This document shows positions 33,008 to 42,300 of a stretch of DNA of 64,000 nucleotides, piece after piece. The stretch lies in the NCBI GenBank assembly GCA_002423615.1, contig DIKO01000052.1:7583-71582 (forward strand). Direction: 5' to 3'. The position numbers were made by a program, and so were the translations under genes. Below the pieces are notes generated by a model. That model did not search any database and was not told where the DNA came from. It worked only from the letters and a program-made list of their open reading frames with translations. Positions within the stretch are counted from its first letter, which is position 1, and every line of letters starts with the position of its first letter. The DNA is from Desulfobacteraceae bacterium UBA5616 (GTDB lineage Bacteria; Desulfobacterota; Desulfobacteria; Desulfobacterales; UBA5616).

Positions 33008-34018
33008 ATGGACAATCTTTTTAAAATCAGAGTGCTGACGGCGGCGGTGAACGAGATCATGGCCCCCGCCCGAAAGGTATATAACAAATTCTTCGCCGGC
33101 AGGGAGCACATGGAGCCCAGCGACCGGCTGGCCTTCGACGTGATCACGGGCTCCCAGAAACTGCTGGGCAACATCTCTATTTTCGCGCCGGCGACCGTGA
33201 CGGACAAAACCGGCCGGAAAACCATCACGCTGACGGCCCCCAGACTGGCCAACAAACGCATGATCCACACCGCTGAACTGAATGCCACACGCGCATTCGG
33301 CGACCAGGTGAGCGTGGAGATGATGAAGGACCGCATCGCCCGGGAACTGAAGGACATGCGGAACGAACACGACCGCACCCTGGAATTCTGGGCCTGCAAT
33401 GCGCTGAAGGGCATCATCTACGACCGGGACATGTCGACTGTTCTGGTCAATTACAACATGGACGCGACCCACACCCCGACCCTGGAGGGCACGGACCTGT
33501 GGACGGCCGCGGCATCCGACCCCATCGCCAAGATCCGATCCTGGAAACGGCTGATCGAGGATGACAGCAATGCCGCCATCACCGGGTGGGAGGCCATCGT
33601 GGGATTCAACGCCATGTCGGCACTTCTCACCAACAGCTCCGTTCTGACCCTGCTGAAATATGAAAAGGGGCGGCGGATGGCTGAAGAGGGTGATGTGGAG
33701 CGCCTGGCTGGAGTGGCCCTGGAGGAATATTCCGGCAGCTACCTGGACGACGCCGGCGGCCGGCAGCGGTTCATCGGGGACGACTATTTCATGCTGGTCG
33801 GGATGTGCGAGGATCTCACCGACGTGCCCTATGCGCCCATCGTGGACGACGCGGCGCCTGGCGGCGTGGGCAACATCGACGCTACCGGACGCGGCGTGAT
33901 GTTCTTCTCCAAATCATGGGCCAATGAAGACCCGTCCGGGAGGTGGATCAAGGCGGAAACCCGGCCCATCCCGGTTCTGCAACGCCCCGGCGCGGTTATC
34001 TACGCCAAGGTGGTGTAA
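33008..34018 (+). CDS. Major capsid protein (lambda gpE family)
   Basis: 336 residues, following AAGAGGAGCAGACA. Segments such as FFAGREHMEPSDRLAFDVIT, APRLANKRMIHTAELNATRA, AFGDQVSVEMMKDRIARELK and WACNALKGIIYDRDMS match the lambda E-type capsid family (HK97 fold) rather than the Mu gpT family. The C-terminal VMFFSKSWANEDPSGRWIKA, then ETRPIPVLQRPGAVIYAKVV is typical. It has no poly-Thr tail, unlike its partner decoration protein. Confidence 0.92.
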   Translation: MDNLFKIRVLTAAVNEIMAPARKVYNKFFAGREHMEPSDRLAFDVITGSQKLLGNISIFAPATVTDKTGRKTITLTAPRLANKRMIHTAELNATRAFGDQVSVEMMKDRIARELKDMRNEHDRTLEFWACNALKGIIYDRDMSTVLVNYNMDATHTPTLEGTDLWTAAASDPIAKIRSWKRLIEDDSNAAITGWEAIVGFNAMSALLTNSSVLTLLKYEKGRRMAEEGDVERLAGVALEEYSGSYLDDAGGRQRFIGDDYFMLVGMCEDLTDVPYAPIVDDAAPGGVGNIDATGRGVMFFSKSWANEDPSGRWIKAETRPIPVLQRPGAVIYAKVV

Positions 34019-34019
34019 C

Positions 34020-34457
34020 ATGGCCTATTGCACGTCCGAGGATATCCAGAACGCCCTGCCCTCTGCCGACGTGATCCGTCTGACGGATGACGAGGGGGCC
34101 GGCGTCATCAATACGGCCCGGCTGGATGAGGCCATTTCGTCTGCGGCGGACGAGATGGACCTCTACCTGGGCCAGAAGTACGCACTGCCCATCTCCGTGG
34201 TGCCTGCGATCCTGGCCAAATTGAACATCGATCTGGCCATATGGAACCTGTACGGCCGGGTCAAGTCGCAGATCCCGGACATGCGGGTGGAGCGGTATAA
34301 AAACGCCGTGGCCATGCTGGATAAAATCGCCGGCGGCAAGATCTCGATAGGGTGCCAGCCGGTTCCGGATCCGCCGGTTGCCGGCGGGTATGAAAACCCG
34401 TCCAGGGTATCGGTCCGGACAAAGGATTTTGACGCCACGACAATGGAGAAATACTGA
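34020..34457 (+). CDS. DUF1320 (Mu gp36-like) head-tail connector
   Basis: 145 residues from ATG 34020, one base after the capsid stop. MAYCTSEDIQNALPSADVIR, then ISSAADEMDLYLGQKYALPI and WNLYGRVKSQIPDMRVERYK are the DUF1320/gp36 signature. These are connector (head-completion) proteins at the portal. Next gene overlaps by one base. Confidence 0.9.
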   Translation: MAYCTSEDIQNALPSADVIRLTDDEGAGVINTARLDEAISSAADEMDLYLGQKYALPISVVPAILAKLNIDLAIWNLYGRVKSQIPDMRVERYKNAVAMLDKIAGGKISIGCQPVPDPPVAGGYENPSRVSVRTKDFDATTMEKY

Positions 34458-34906
34458 TGGACCACGATTTTCAGGAGCTGGAAGACGCCACGATTTCAGC
34501 GCTGACCCCCATGACGGCCCAGGGCCTGCGCACCCTGGACGCCTATTCCGGGCAACTGGATGTCGAGGACCTGGAGGAGATCACCCTTCAGTTCCCCTGC
34601 ATTTACGTCGTGGCGGCCGGCAGGAAACTGGCGCCGAACAACCGGTACGACCTGGTGGACGCCGAAATCAACCTGATCGTAGGCGACCGGAACGTGCGCG
34701 GCGCACGGGCTGCGGCCAGGGGCGACGTGTCGTCCCCGGGAGTTTACGAGTTGCTCAGGCTGGCGAAATCGAGCCTGCACAAGGTCAAGGTCCATGCCAT
34801 ATACAGCCCGTTTTTTTTAACCCATGAGGCGCCTCTGGTGTATGCGCCGGAACAGTCCATCTGCCTGTACACGGCCACATACGCCACCAAGGCGGTAATC
34901 GCCTAA
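34457..34906 (+). CDS. DUF1834 (Mu gp37-like) tail-terminator type protein
   Basis: 149 residues: DHDFQELEDATISALTPMTA, then IYVVAAGRKLAPNNRYDLVD, AEINLIVGDRNVRG and VYELLRLAKSSLHKVKVHAI. This is the Mu gp37/DUF1834 family, generally placed as tail terminator or connector. Order gp36-gp37-tube matches Mu-like phages. Confidence 0.88.
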   Translation: MDHDFQELEDATISALTPMTAQGLRTLDAYSGQLDVEDLEEITLQFPCIYVVAAGRKLAPNNRYDLVDAEINLIVGDRNVRGARAAARGDVSSPGVYELLRLAKSSLHKVKVHAIYSPFFLTHEAPLVYAPEQSICLYTATYATKAVIA

Positions 34907-34936
34907 ACTATTTAACCGAGGAAAAGGAGCAAAAAT

Positions 34937-35497
34937 ATGCATCCGAGCAATCCATCAACCGAACTTTACACCCTGGGCAAGGGGACCCTCTGGATCGCGG
35001 AGTGGACGGGCGGCGCGCCCGGGGAATACCGCGATGTGGGCAACGCCCCGGAATTCAACCTGGAACTGTCCATCGAGGAACTGAATCACTTTTCCTCCCG
35101 CTCCGGAACGCGCTCGAAAGACAAGATCGCCACCCTGGAGCGGGGCTACCGCCTGAACTTTTCCTTGGACGAAAAGAGCGAGGCCAACCTGGCCCTGTTC
35201 GTCATGGGCAAGGCGGCCAACAGCCGGATTTCCGGCCTGACCGCAACCAGCAAGGAATACGCGGTTAAATTTAAATCCGACAACCCGGAAGGACCGAACG
35301 AAATCTGGGAGTTCTGGCGGTGCAAGATCCGGCCCAGCGGCGCTGCGTCTTTGATCGGCGACGACTGGATGAAGCTGCCGTATGTGGGCGAAGGTCTTTC
35401 GGACACGGCCCTGCATCCGGCCACGCCGTTCTTCGACATCTACGCGACCACGACCACGACGACCACCACCACAACCACCACGACAACCGGGGCATAA
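34937..35497 (+). CDS. Major tail tube protein with poly-threonine tail
   Basis: 186 residues, AAGGAGC before the ATG. The core (LYTLGKGTLWIAEWTGGAPG, APEFNLELSIEELNHFSSRS, KIATLERGYRLNFSLDEKSE, WEFWRCKIRPSGAASLIGDD) fits siphovirus tail-tube proteins of transposable phages; no sheath gene accompanies it. It ends with T14-G-A after the natural end PFFDIYA. Since tube subunits assemble into many rings, each tail would display many such tails on its surface. Confidence 0.85.
   Translation: MHPSNPSTELYTLGKGTLWIAEWTGGAPGEYRDVGNAPEFNLELSIEELNHFSSRSGTRSKDKIATLERGYRLNFSLDEKSEANLALFVMGKAANSRISGLTATSKEYAVKFKSDNPEGPNEIWEFWRCKIRPSGAASLIGDDWMKLPYVGEGLSDTALHPATPFFDIYATTTTTTTTTTTTTTGA
35447..35488 (+). 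repeat. Poly-Thr tract 2 (tail tube)
   Basis: Fourteen consecutive threonine codons, mixing ACC, ACG and ACA, then Gly-Ala-stop. Same design as tract 1. Confidence 0.95.
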
Positions 35498-35504
35498 GCA
35501 AACC

Positions 35505-35918
35505 ATGCGAAAACATAAAATCATTAAAATCGACGGGCGGGAAATCACCGTTCATGAGCTGCGGGTGGTGGATTACCTGGAGCTGTTTGAGCAGGCCCAG
35601 GACCTGGATGTGCGGTTTATCGAAAAAAACATCAGCCGGGTGACGGACCTTTCGGTAGCCGAATTCAAAGAAATGGCGCCATCCGAGATCATGCTGCTCT
35701 GGACGGAATTCAAGGAGGTGAACGCCGATTTTTTCGGATGGTCCGCTGGGGTGGGGCTGACCAGCCTGCTGACGAAAATCAAGGAAGATCTGACGGCGCG
35801 TTTTTCAGGGCTGTTTGCAGACTCATTGAGGCAGGCCATACAGAATGCTGGAATTACGGTCTCGGCTTCTTCCTCATTGCAGCGGACGAACACGCAAAAA
35901 TCCGGGAACATAGGGTAA
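35505..35918 (+). CDS. Tail assembly chaperone G (upstream frame)
   Basis: 137 residues. MRKHKIIKIDGREITVHELR, then VVDYLELFEQAQDLD and ISRVTDLSVAEFKEMAPSEI are typical of the G component of G/GT chaperones that bind the tape measure during tail assembly. It lies between tail tube and tape measure. The last 30 residues (from about residue 110) become low in family character, consistent with a frameshift product being the alternative ending. Contains TTTTTTC at 35729-35735. Confidence 0.75.
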   Translation: MRKHKIIKIDGREITVHELRVVDYLELFEQAQDLDVRFIEKNISRVTDLSVAEFKEMAPSEIMLLWTEFKEVNADFFGWSAGVGLTSLLTKIKEDLTARFSGLFADSLRQAIQNAGITVSASSSLQRTNTQKSGNIG

Positions 35919-36061
35919 AAGAGTTCGCGTTTTACATGCGGGCCGCATACCACGCCAATGACAAAGCATGGCGGACCCTGACGGAACCCGCGACCGGGAA
36001 TGAGGGCAGGAAGATCAATAGACCGGACCGAAGCCGTTTCAGACCCAAGAGAAAGAAGTAA
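35735..36061 (+). CDS. T extension of the G/GT tail chaperone, reached by -1 frameshift
   Basis: The -1 frame reads RLIEAGHTECWNYGLGFFLI, AADEHAKIREHRVKEFAFYM, RAAYHANDKAWRTLTEPATG and a basic end, with no ribosome-binding site of its own. The WNYGLGFF segment looks like the T half of a tail chaperone. TTTTTTC (35729-35735) is in the correct register (T TTT TTC) for -1 slippage; TTTTT at 35801-35805 is a second candidate and may give the better protein junction. The start given is the base after the first slip site; the true junction is uncertain. Confidence 0.6.
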   Translation, partial: RMVRWGGADQPADENQGRSDGAFFRAVCRLIEAGHTECWNYGLGFFLIAADEHAKIREHRVKEFAFYMRAAYHANDKAWRTLTEPATGNEGRKINRPDRSRFRPKRKK

Positions 36062-36068
36062 CCCGAAT

Positions 36069-38888
36069 ATGCAGGAAGACTTGAAAATCGTCATCACGGC
36101 TATGAAAAAAGGCGCTGAGGAGATCCCCAGGGTCTATAAGTCCGTTGTTGACGGCGCCAATGCCGCCCGGGCCGCAAAGGATGCGTTCAACCGCACCATG
36201 CGCGAAAGCCGGCAGGCCATGTCCGGGATTACGGGTCAGATCCGGACGCTGATCGGCGCATACGCCGGATTCTCGGCGCTGAGAAATACGGTGGAAGTGG
36301 TTCAGCGATCGGACCAGGCGATTTTCAACCTCAAGTCGAGCGTTTCCGCTGCAAACCGGGAATTCGGGGCCGGGGTGGGCACCGTGACGGGCTGGGAATC
36401 CGCCGTGAAACGACTGTCCGGCGAGCTTTTAATATATTCCGACACGGCACTGCGCAACGCCATATCCAGAACGGTCGACATGACCAAACGGCTGGGGCTT
36501 TCCCGCGATCAGATGGAAACCGTGATCAAGCGGTCAGCCGATCTGGCGGCCGGGAAAACCGATCTGGAGGGCGGCATCGAGCGGGTTACGGCGGCACTTC
36601 GAGGCGAGGCTGAAAGCGCTGAATACCTCGGTCTGACGCTGAACGAAACGTATGTCATGGCCTGGTACGAAGCCAACAAGGCCACTGAAAAAGCATGGAA
36701 GGACCTGACGGATATCGAGCGCGCCCAGGCGCGCTACAACGTTTTCCTCGCGCAATCCGAACAGTTGCAGGGCCGGGCGGCAAATAGCGCATCGACTTTC
36801 GGCGGCGCGCTGCAACTTGTCAAAAAAGAAATTGAAAATGCCATCACCAATAACCGGTCCATCAATTCGTCACTGACGGCACTTGCCGGAACGCTGAGGG
36901 ATAACGCCGGTGAAATCGGCAAAATGATCTCAGGCATCGTCACGGCTGTCGGGCATGTGATTGAATTCGCCGTTGAGTACCGGAATCTGCTGGTGGTCAT
37001 CGGCGGGACAGTTGTAGCCATTTCCCTGATTTCCAGAATGGTTACGGTGGTGAAGGCGCTTCATGCGGCGTGGACTGTAGCCGTGGGCCCCGGGCTTGTT
37101 CAATGGCTGACAGGGCTGATGGGTGCCATCAATGCAGTGGCATTATCCACGGGAGCCCTGGCCGTCGCCTTCCGGCTGACCCTTGCCGGAGCTGTGGTAT
37201 ATGCGCTTGTGCAGATCGAGCGGGTTACGGTAGCCCTGTGGGACCTGCATAAGGCCAACAAGGAGCTGAAAAAAGCTCAGGAGGATCTGGCACGGCAGAA
37301 AGCCTTCGTGGATCCACAGAACGCCATACGGCTTAAAGAAATTTCCGACGCCACCGGCCTGGTGATCGAGTCGTTTGAAGAGCTGGAAGAGCTGGAAAAG
37401 GCCGGGGCCATATTTTTCGACAACACCCTTGGCGAATGGGCCAAGTCGAAAGAAAAGCCCGCCGGCACCACGACCACCACCTCGGAAGAGGTTAAAGCCG
37501 ACATTCTGAGGCTGGAAGAAGAACTGTCAAAGGAACTGATCGCCATTTCCGGCGACCGGTGGACCGTGCTCAGAAACCAGGCCAAGGCCCACTATGATGA
37601 GCAGGTGGCGATGGCCCACGGAAACAAGGCGCTGATCGCCCAGGCAGAAAAAATTTATGGAAAAGCACTGGCGGATATCGCAACGGATCAGCAGACAGAA
37701 GCAACTGAGGCTCGGCGCAAACTTGACGAGGCCGGGACCAAAGCCCAGATCGACCGGCTGAAAGCCGCGACATCAACCCAGCTTGCCGAAATGGCGAGCC
37801 TTTATGCCGCAGGCAAGTCCGCCGCCGAGAAATATTTCGCCGACCGGAAGGCCGCGATGGATCGCCAATATCAGGACGAGGCCGCCGCCATCCGGAAACT
37901 GGCGGACGCCGAAACCGACCCGGCGAAAAAAATCGATCTTGAATCCCAGCTTTATGCGTTGGAGCAACAACACCGGACCGACCTCATCCGCCTGGCTGAT
38001 GAGCAGGCCGAAGCTGAAGCCCGGATCGCCGAGAACCGGCGTCAGGCTGAGGAGATCCTGGCCGATATCCGGAACCGCGCGCAACTGGCGGACGATTCCG
38101 TTCTGTCGGCCAAATTCAGCAGGGAGCTGGCTGAGATGGATCAGCGGCATGCCGAGGAAATCAAGCGGCTGACGGAATTAAAAGCCACAAAAGAGCAATT
38201 GGACGATGCTTATATTAATCATAAAATTGAAAAAGAGCGCCTTCTGGCCGACCAGGAAAAGCGAATCTGGGAATCCAAAATGGAGGCGGCGGAATTTGTG
38301 GCCGCAGGAATGTCCGAAACCTTCGCCTGGCTGTATTCGCAGACCGGCGAAAAGGTCAAGGCGTTCTTTTATCTGCAAAAAACCGCAGCGATCGCCGAAG
38401 CGGTGATCCAGACCGAACTGGCTGCGGCAAAGGCCCTGGGGCAAACCGGCATATTCGGGATCCCCATGTCCACCCTGATCCGCGCCCAGGGGATGCTGCG
38501 GGTGGCTGCCATCGCGGCTCAGCGACTGGCCGTGGGCGGCATGGTCACGGGTTCCTCGCCGCATGAAAAGGCCGACAATGTGCCGGTCATGGCCACGGCC
38601 GGAGAATTCATGCAGCCGGTATCCGCAGTTAAATATTATGGCGTGCGGGTGATGGAGGCGATCCGGGAAAAAGCGATTCCCCGGGATATTTTCGCGAACT
38701 TCGCACTGCCGGCCCCACGGATGGCCGGATCATACGCCCTGGCGGACGGCGGCCAGGTTCCCGGAGGCGGATGGAGTGTTACCGTTCCGGTGACGGTCAA
38801 CGCAGAATCCGGCAACCGCCTGGCGGGACGGCTTCAATCGGAAATCGAGAGCACCGTGATCCGGGTGATGCGGGAGGAGATGCGCTGA
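36069..38888 (+). CDS. Tape measure protein
   Basis: 939 residues from ATG 36069. N-terminal helical part (DLKIVITAMKKGAEEIPRVY, IKRSADLAAGKTDLEGGIER), a hydrophobic zone (about 315-400: LLVVIGGTVVAISLISRMVT, LTGLMGAINAVALSTGALAV), then long coiled coils (KANKELKKAQEDLARQKAFV, RQAEEILADIRNRAQLADDS) and a C-terminal region GSSPHEKADNVPVMATAGEF typical of tape-measure ends. Length sets the tail length. A short T5-S run (37467-37484) sits at the joint between the membrane-like zone and the coil. It overlaps the next start by one base. Confidence 0.9.
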   Translation: MQEDLKIVITAMKKGAEEIPRVYKSVVDGANAARAAKDAFNRTMRESRQAMSGITGQIRTLIGAYAGFSALRNTVEVVQRSDQAIFNLKSSVSAANREFGAGVGTVTGWESAVKRLSGELLIYSDTALRNAISRTVDMTKRLGLSRDQMETVIKRSADLAAGKTDLEGGIERVTAALRGEAESAEYLGLTLNETYVMAWYEANKATEKAWKDLTDIERAQARYNVFLAQSEQLQGRAANSASTFGGALQLVKKEIENAITNNRSINSSLTALAGTLRDNAGEIGKMISGIVTAVGHVIEFAVEYRNLLVVIGGTVVAISLISRMVTVVKALHAAWTVAVGPGLVQWLTGLMGAINAVALSTGALAVAFRLTLAGAVVYALVQIERVTVALWDLHKANKELKKAQEDLARQKAFVDPQNAIRLKEISDATGLVIESFEELEELEKAGAIFFDNTLGEWAKSKEKPAGTTTTTSEEVKADILRLEEELSKELIAISGDRWTVLRNQAKAHYDEQVAMAHGNKALIAQAEKIYGKALADIATDQQTEATEARRKLDEAGTKAQIDRLKAATSTQLAEMASLYAAGKSAAEKYFADRKAAMDRQYQDEAAAIRKLADAETDPAKKIDLESQLYALEQQHRTDLIRLADEQAEAEARIAENRRQAEEILADIRNRAQLADDSVLSAKFSRELAEMDQRHAEEIKRLTELKATKEQLDDAYINHKIEKERLLADQEKRIWESKMEAAEFVAAGMSETFAWLYSQTGEKVKAFFYLQKTAAIAEAVIQTELAAAKALGQTGIFGIPMSTLIRAQGMLRVAAIAAQRLAVGGMVTGSSPHEKADNVPVMATAGEFMQPVSAVKYYGVRVMEAIREKAIPRDIFANFALPAPRMAGSYALADGGQVPGGGWSVTVPVTVNAESGNRLAGRLQSEIESTVIRVMREEMR

Positions 38889-39295
38889 TGCCCATGCGAC
38901 TGGGAAATTATGTTTTTGAATGGGACCCGGAACGCATGACCCCTCCGGAGCGGAAAAAACCGGTGGCGCGGGTGGCCACCCATTCCGGATCCGCCATATT
39001 CCAATGGAATGCGGCATGGCAGGGCACGGAAATCGAACTGAACTGGGGCTGGATGACCGAGGACCAGTACCGGGCGCTGAGGGCCAAATATCTGTCTCAA
39101 GACACCATCGAATTCAACCCGGACAGCGGCGGGGAGAGCTTTTTTGTAATCGTGACGAATTTGACCGGCTCCTATTTCGAAACGATCCTGGATGATTTCG
39201 GCTACCGCAAGGATGTTACGCTGAGCCTGGAGATCCGGTCCCAGGCCAGCACGACCACGACGACAACCACGACGACAACGACGACCACGGTTTAA
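38888..39295 (+). CDS. Distal tail protein with poly-threonine tail
   Basis: 135 residues: MRLGNYVFEWDPERMTPPER, then ATHSGSAIFQWNAAWQGTEI, LNWGWMTEDQYRALRAKYLS and YFETILDDFGYRKDVTLSLE. It starts within the tape-measure stop and precedes the tip protein, the place of a distal-tail (Dit-like) or minor tail subunit. It ends QAS-T13-V. The core would be complete without the tail. Assignment as Dit rests on position and size. Confidence 0.7.
   Translation: MPMRLGNYVFEWDPERMTPPERKKPVARVATHSGSAIFQWNAAWQGTEIELNWGWMTEDQYRALRAKYLSQDTIEFNPDSGGESFFVIVTNLTGSYFETILDDFGYRKDVTLSLEIRSQASTTTTTTTTTTTTTV
39251..39289 (+). repeat. Poly-Thr tract 3 (distal tail protein)
   Basis: Thirteen threonine codons, mixed ACG/ACC/ACA, ending Val-stop. 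Third of four C-terminal tracts. Confidence 0.95.
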
Positions 39296-39301
39296 AAATA
39301 T

Positions 39302-42300
39302 ATGCTGACCCTCGACCCGACATTGCAGGCCGCACAGGACGGCGTTGACCGACACCCGATTGTATCCATCTTGAGCAATCAGTTCGCCGCCGCGATCCCG
39401 TTCGACGGGCAATATCTCAACGATTCTTCTCCTGCCGAGCTGGAACCGTCGATCCTGGCGACAACGGGCGGGCGGATCGTCGGCGTGCTGGCCCGGGGCG
39501 ACGACATGGTTTATCTGGCGTCGGATGATGGGCTTACGGAGTTTTCCGAGACCGCAATCAACACGACATATCCCGTCCGCAGCACGGCCATCGTGGAGCT
39601 GGCAACCGGGAATATCGGGGTGATCTGGATCGAGTCCCCGTCCGGGAGCGGCTCATATTATATCAAAATCATGACGGTCACGCCCGCCGGGGCTGTCGTT
39701 GTGGCCAAAGCGGACATCGCAAGTTATGCCAAATCAACATATCGGATAGACGATGTCGATGTGATTCGCCTGGCGGACGGTTCGTTCCTGCTGATTTACG
39801 CCCACGAAAACATCGGCACCGGCGTATATTCGCTGATGATGCGGACGTCTGCGGATTTTGCATCCTGGTCTGCGGAGGCGGCCATCAGTGTTGCGGGATT
39901 GGTGGATGCCCAACGGAAAGCGAATCCGGATCTGATCCAGGTGGCCGGCGGGGATATCCTGCTGCATTTCGATTATGTGGACGACATCCGGCCCGACGGT
40001 TCCGAGATCGTCAATATTTATCACGCCGTTTCCGGTGATAACGGCGCAACTTTTTCGGCTCCTGCGGCCATTACAGCCAACGCGGTTTACGGAGCTTCAT
40101 CAAAAAACCCCGATGTGGTAGAGATGTCCGGCGGCACTATCACGCTCACCTGGCATGACGAGGTCAATGTCCTTCACATGGACTTTGATTCCGACGGATA
40201 CTGCATGAGCATGAGCGGTTTTTGTTCTGATTCCCTGGTTACTGATCTCCATTTTGACCCGGCCACCCGGCTGCTCTATTTGTATAATATTTATACGGAT
40301 ATAGGTAACAAAGTGGTGTGCTCTATTGTTGTTGTCGATGTTGACGACTGGACGGTCGAAAAATGCTATTCATCCGTGTCTTCACCCGCGTTCAGCACCT
40401 TGTTTAACAACCTCCACTGCTGGCCTCACCGGAACAGCGGGGACGGCAAATATGCCGCAGTCGGGACCTGCAAAAATTCCAACCAGGCTCATGTTTTGGT
40501 CATCAATCACGAGTCGGAGACCATCACCGAATATCATTTCTGGGATAACGAAACATACAGCGTGCTGAAAAACATCGATGTCGACTGGCGCGGGAAAACC
40601 TATGTCTACCTTCAGGCCACCGCCGTTCACGCGGCATCTGACCGGCTTTACTGTTATTTCATTGATGGTGGCTATAAAACCCACTGGTTCGGATATATCG
40701 ATTTGACCCTGGCGCCGGATGCCGTCACAGGAAAATATGCATGGAACGAAATTTTCTATGAATCACCGGCGTTTGCCGAAACCGTCGGCGCCAGCTTCGC
40801 GTCCATGTTGATCGTTCCTGAACTGGATTATGCGGTATTCGGGTATGCTACCGAGGTATCGAGCTGGAAGGGGGCGCTTCGGATATACAGCCTGTCCAGC
40901 GGAGCGCTGGTGAAAGACTATAATTTCGTTGATTACTCCGCATTCCCGTGGCGCGGGGTATCGAGTCCGGCATATTATAACGGCAAGCTGTATTGCAGCT
41001 TTCCGTATGAGAGCGGTTACGACCAGGCCGATCGGCGGGGACTGCTGGTCATCGACATCGCGACCGACACCATGACTTATGTAACGCCAACCTTTGCAGC
41101 CGGCATAGACTCTTTCGGGCTAGGCATGAAAACATCCCTGGGAGACGGGCGGATCGCGATGGTGACGGCCTCCTACGGGGTTCAGGTTTACGACAGCACG
41201 TTCGGAACATGGACGGGGTATGACAATGCGGCTCTTCCGGGGTTCACACCGGATGAGAGCGACAGCATGTCCGGCGGCGATATCGAATATGACCCTGCGA
41301 ACAAAACCATATTCGCGTCCCGGGCATCCGATGGCGCTGCATGGAACGGAGTTTTGGCCTTCAGTGAACTGGGAGCGTTCAAGCAAGTCCAGTACTGCAC
41401 GGGCACGTTCACAACCCAGTGGGCTTTTGACGATGCGGCGCCCCTGGTTCAGGGCAATATGGATTCTGACGGCGCCGTGGCTGTTACAACCGGCGATGTG
41501 ATCTGGGCGTTCTGGACCCGGCAGGACCTGACCGAATACTCGATCAAATGGGACAAAAGTGATCCGGTTCTGGACGTTAGCGGGTATATCGTCGGGGTCG
41601 TCGAGGCCCAGTGGTCGGTCGGAGATCCCAACCGTCTGAGTTTCACGTGCAGCCACGGGCATTTGTTTGATCCGAACAATCTGCTGTCCATGCTGTCCCG
41701 GTATTTTAAACGGGGGCGCATCATCGAATTGAAATTCGGTGAGCACGTCGCCGGGGTTGACTACTGGCAGCCACAGGGGAAATTCGTCGTAACCGGCACC
41801 GCTATTTCATACGCAAAGGGGGAATACCCGGTTATCAACGTCCAGGCCGAGGACCGGACCGCCATGTGGCGCGAGGGGGTGATCACCGCCACCGAATACT
41901 ACGACGACGCCCATCCGGAACAGATTTTCAAAGACCTGGTCGAAGCACACGCGGGCCTGACATCGTCCGATTACGATCTTCCGGCAGACGGCGCCATGAC
42001 GGCCAGCCACAAAATATACCACCAGTGGATCGAGACCAATTTAATGGACATGATCAAGGCCCTGGCGGACCATTTCAATTATGTGCCCTTCATGGACGTC
42101 AACGGCAAATTCACCCTGCTGGAGGTGAATATGGCAAAATCCGTTGACCATGTTTATTCCGATCAAACCCAGTTGATGAAGTTCACGCCGGACGATTCGT
42201 TTTCAAACTATACGAATCGGGTGGTGGTCAAGGGCGAGGGGCGGTATTTTCTGGAAGTGCTTTATGCCGAGGAAGTGGTGGGGTCTCTGGCAGGAACCAT

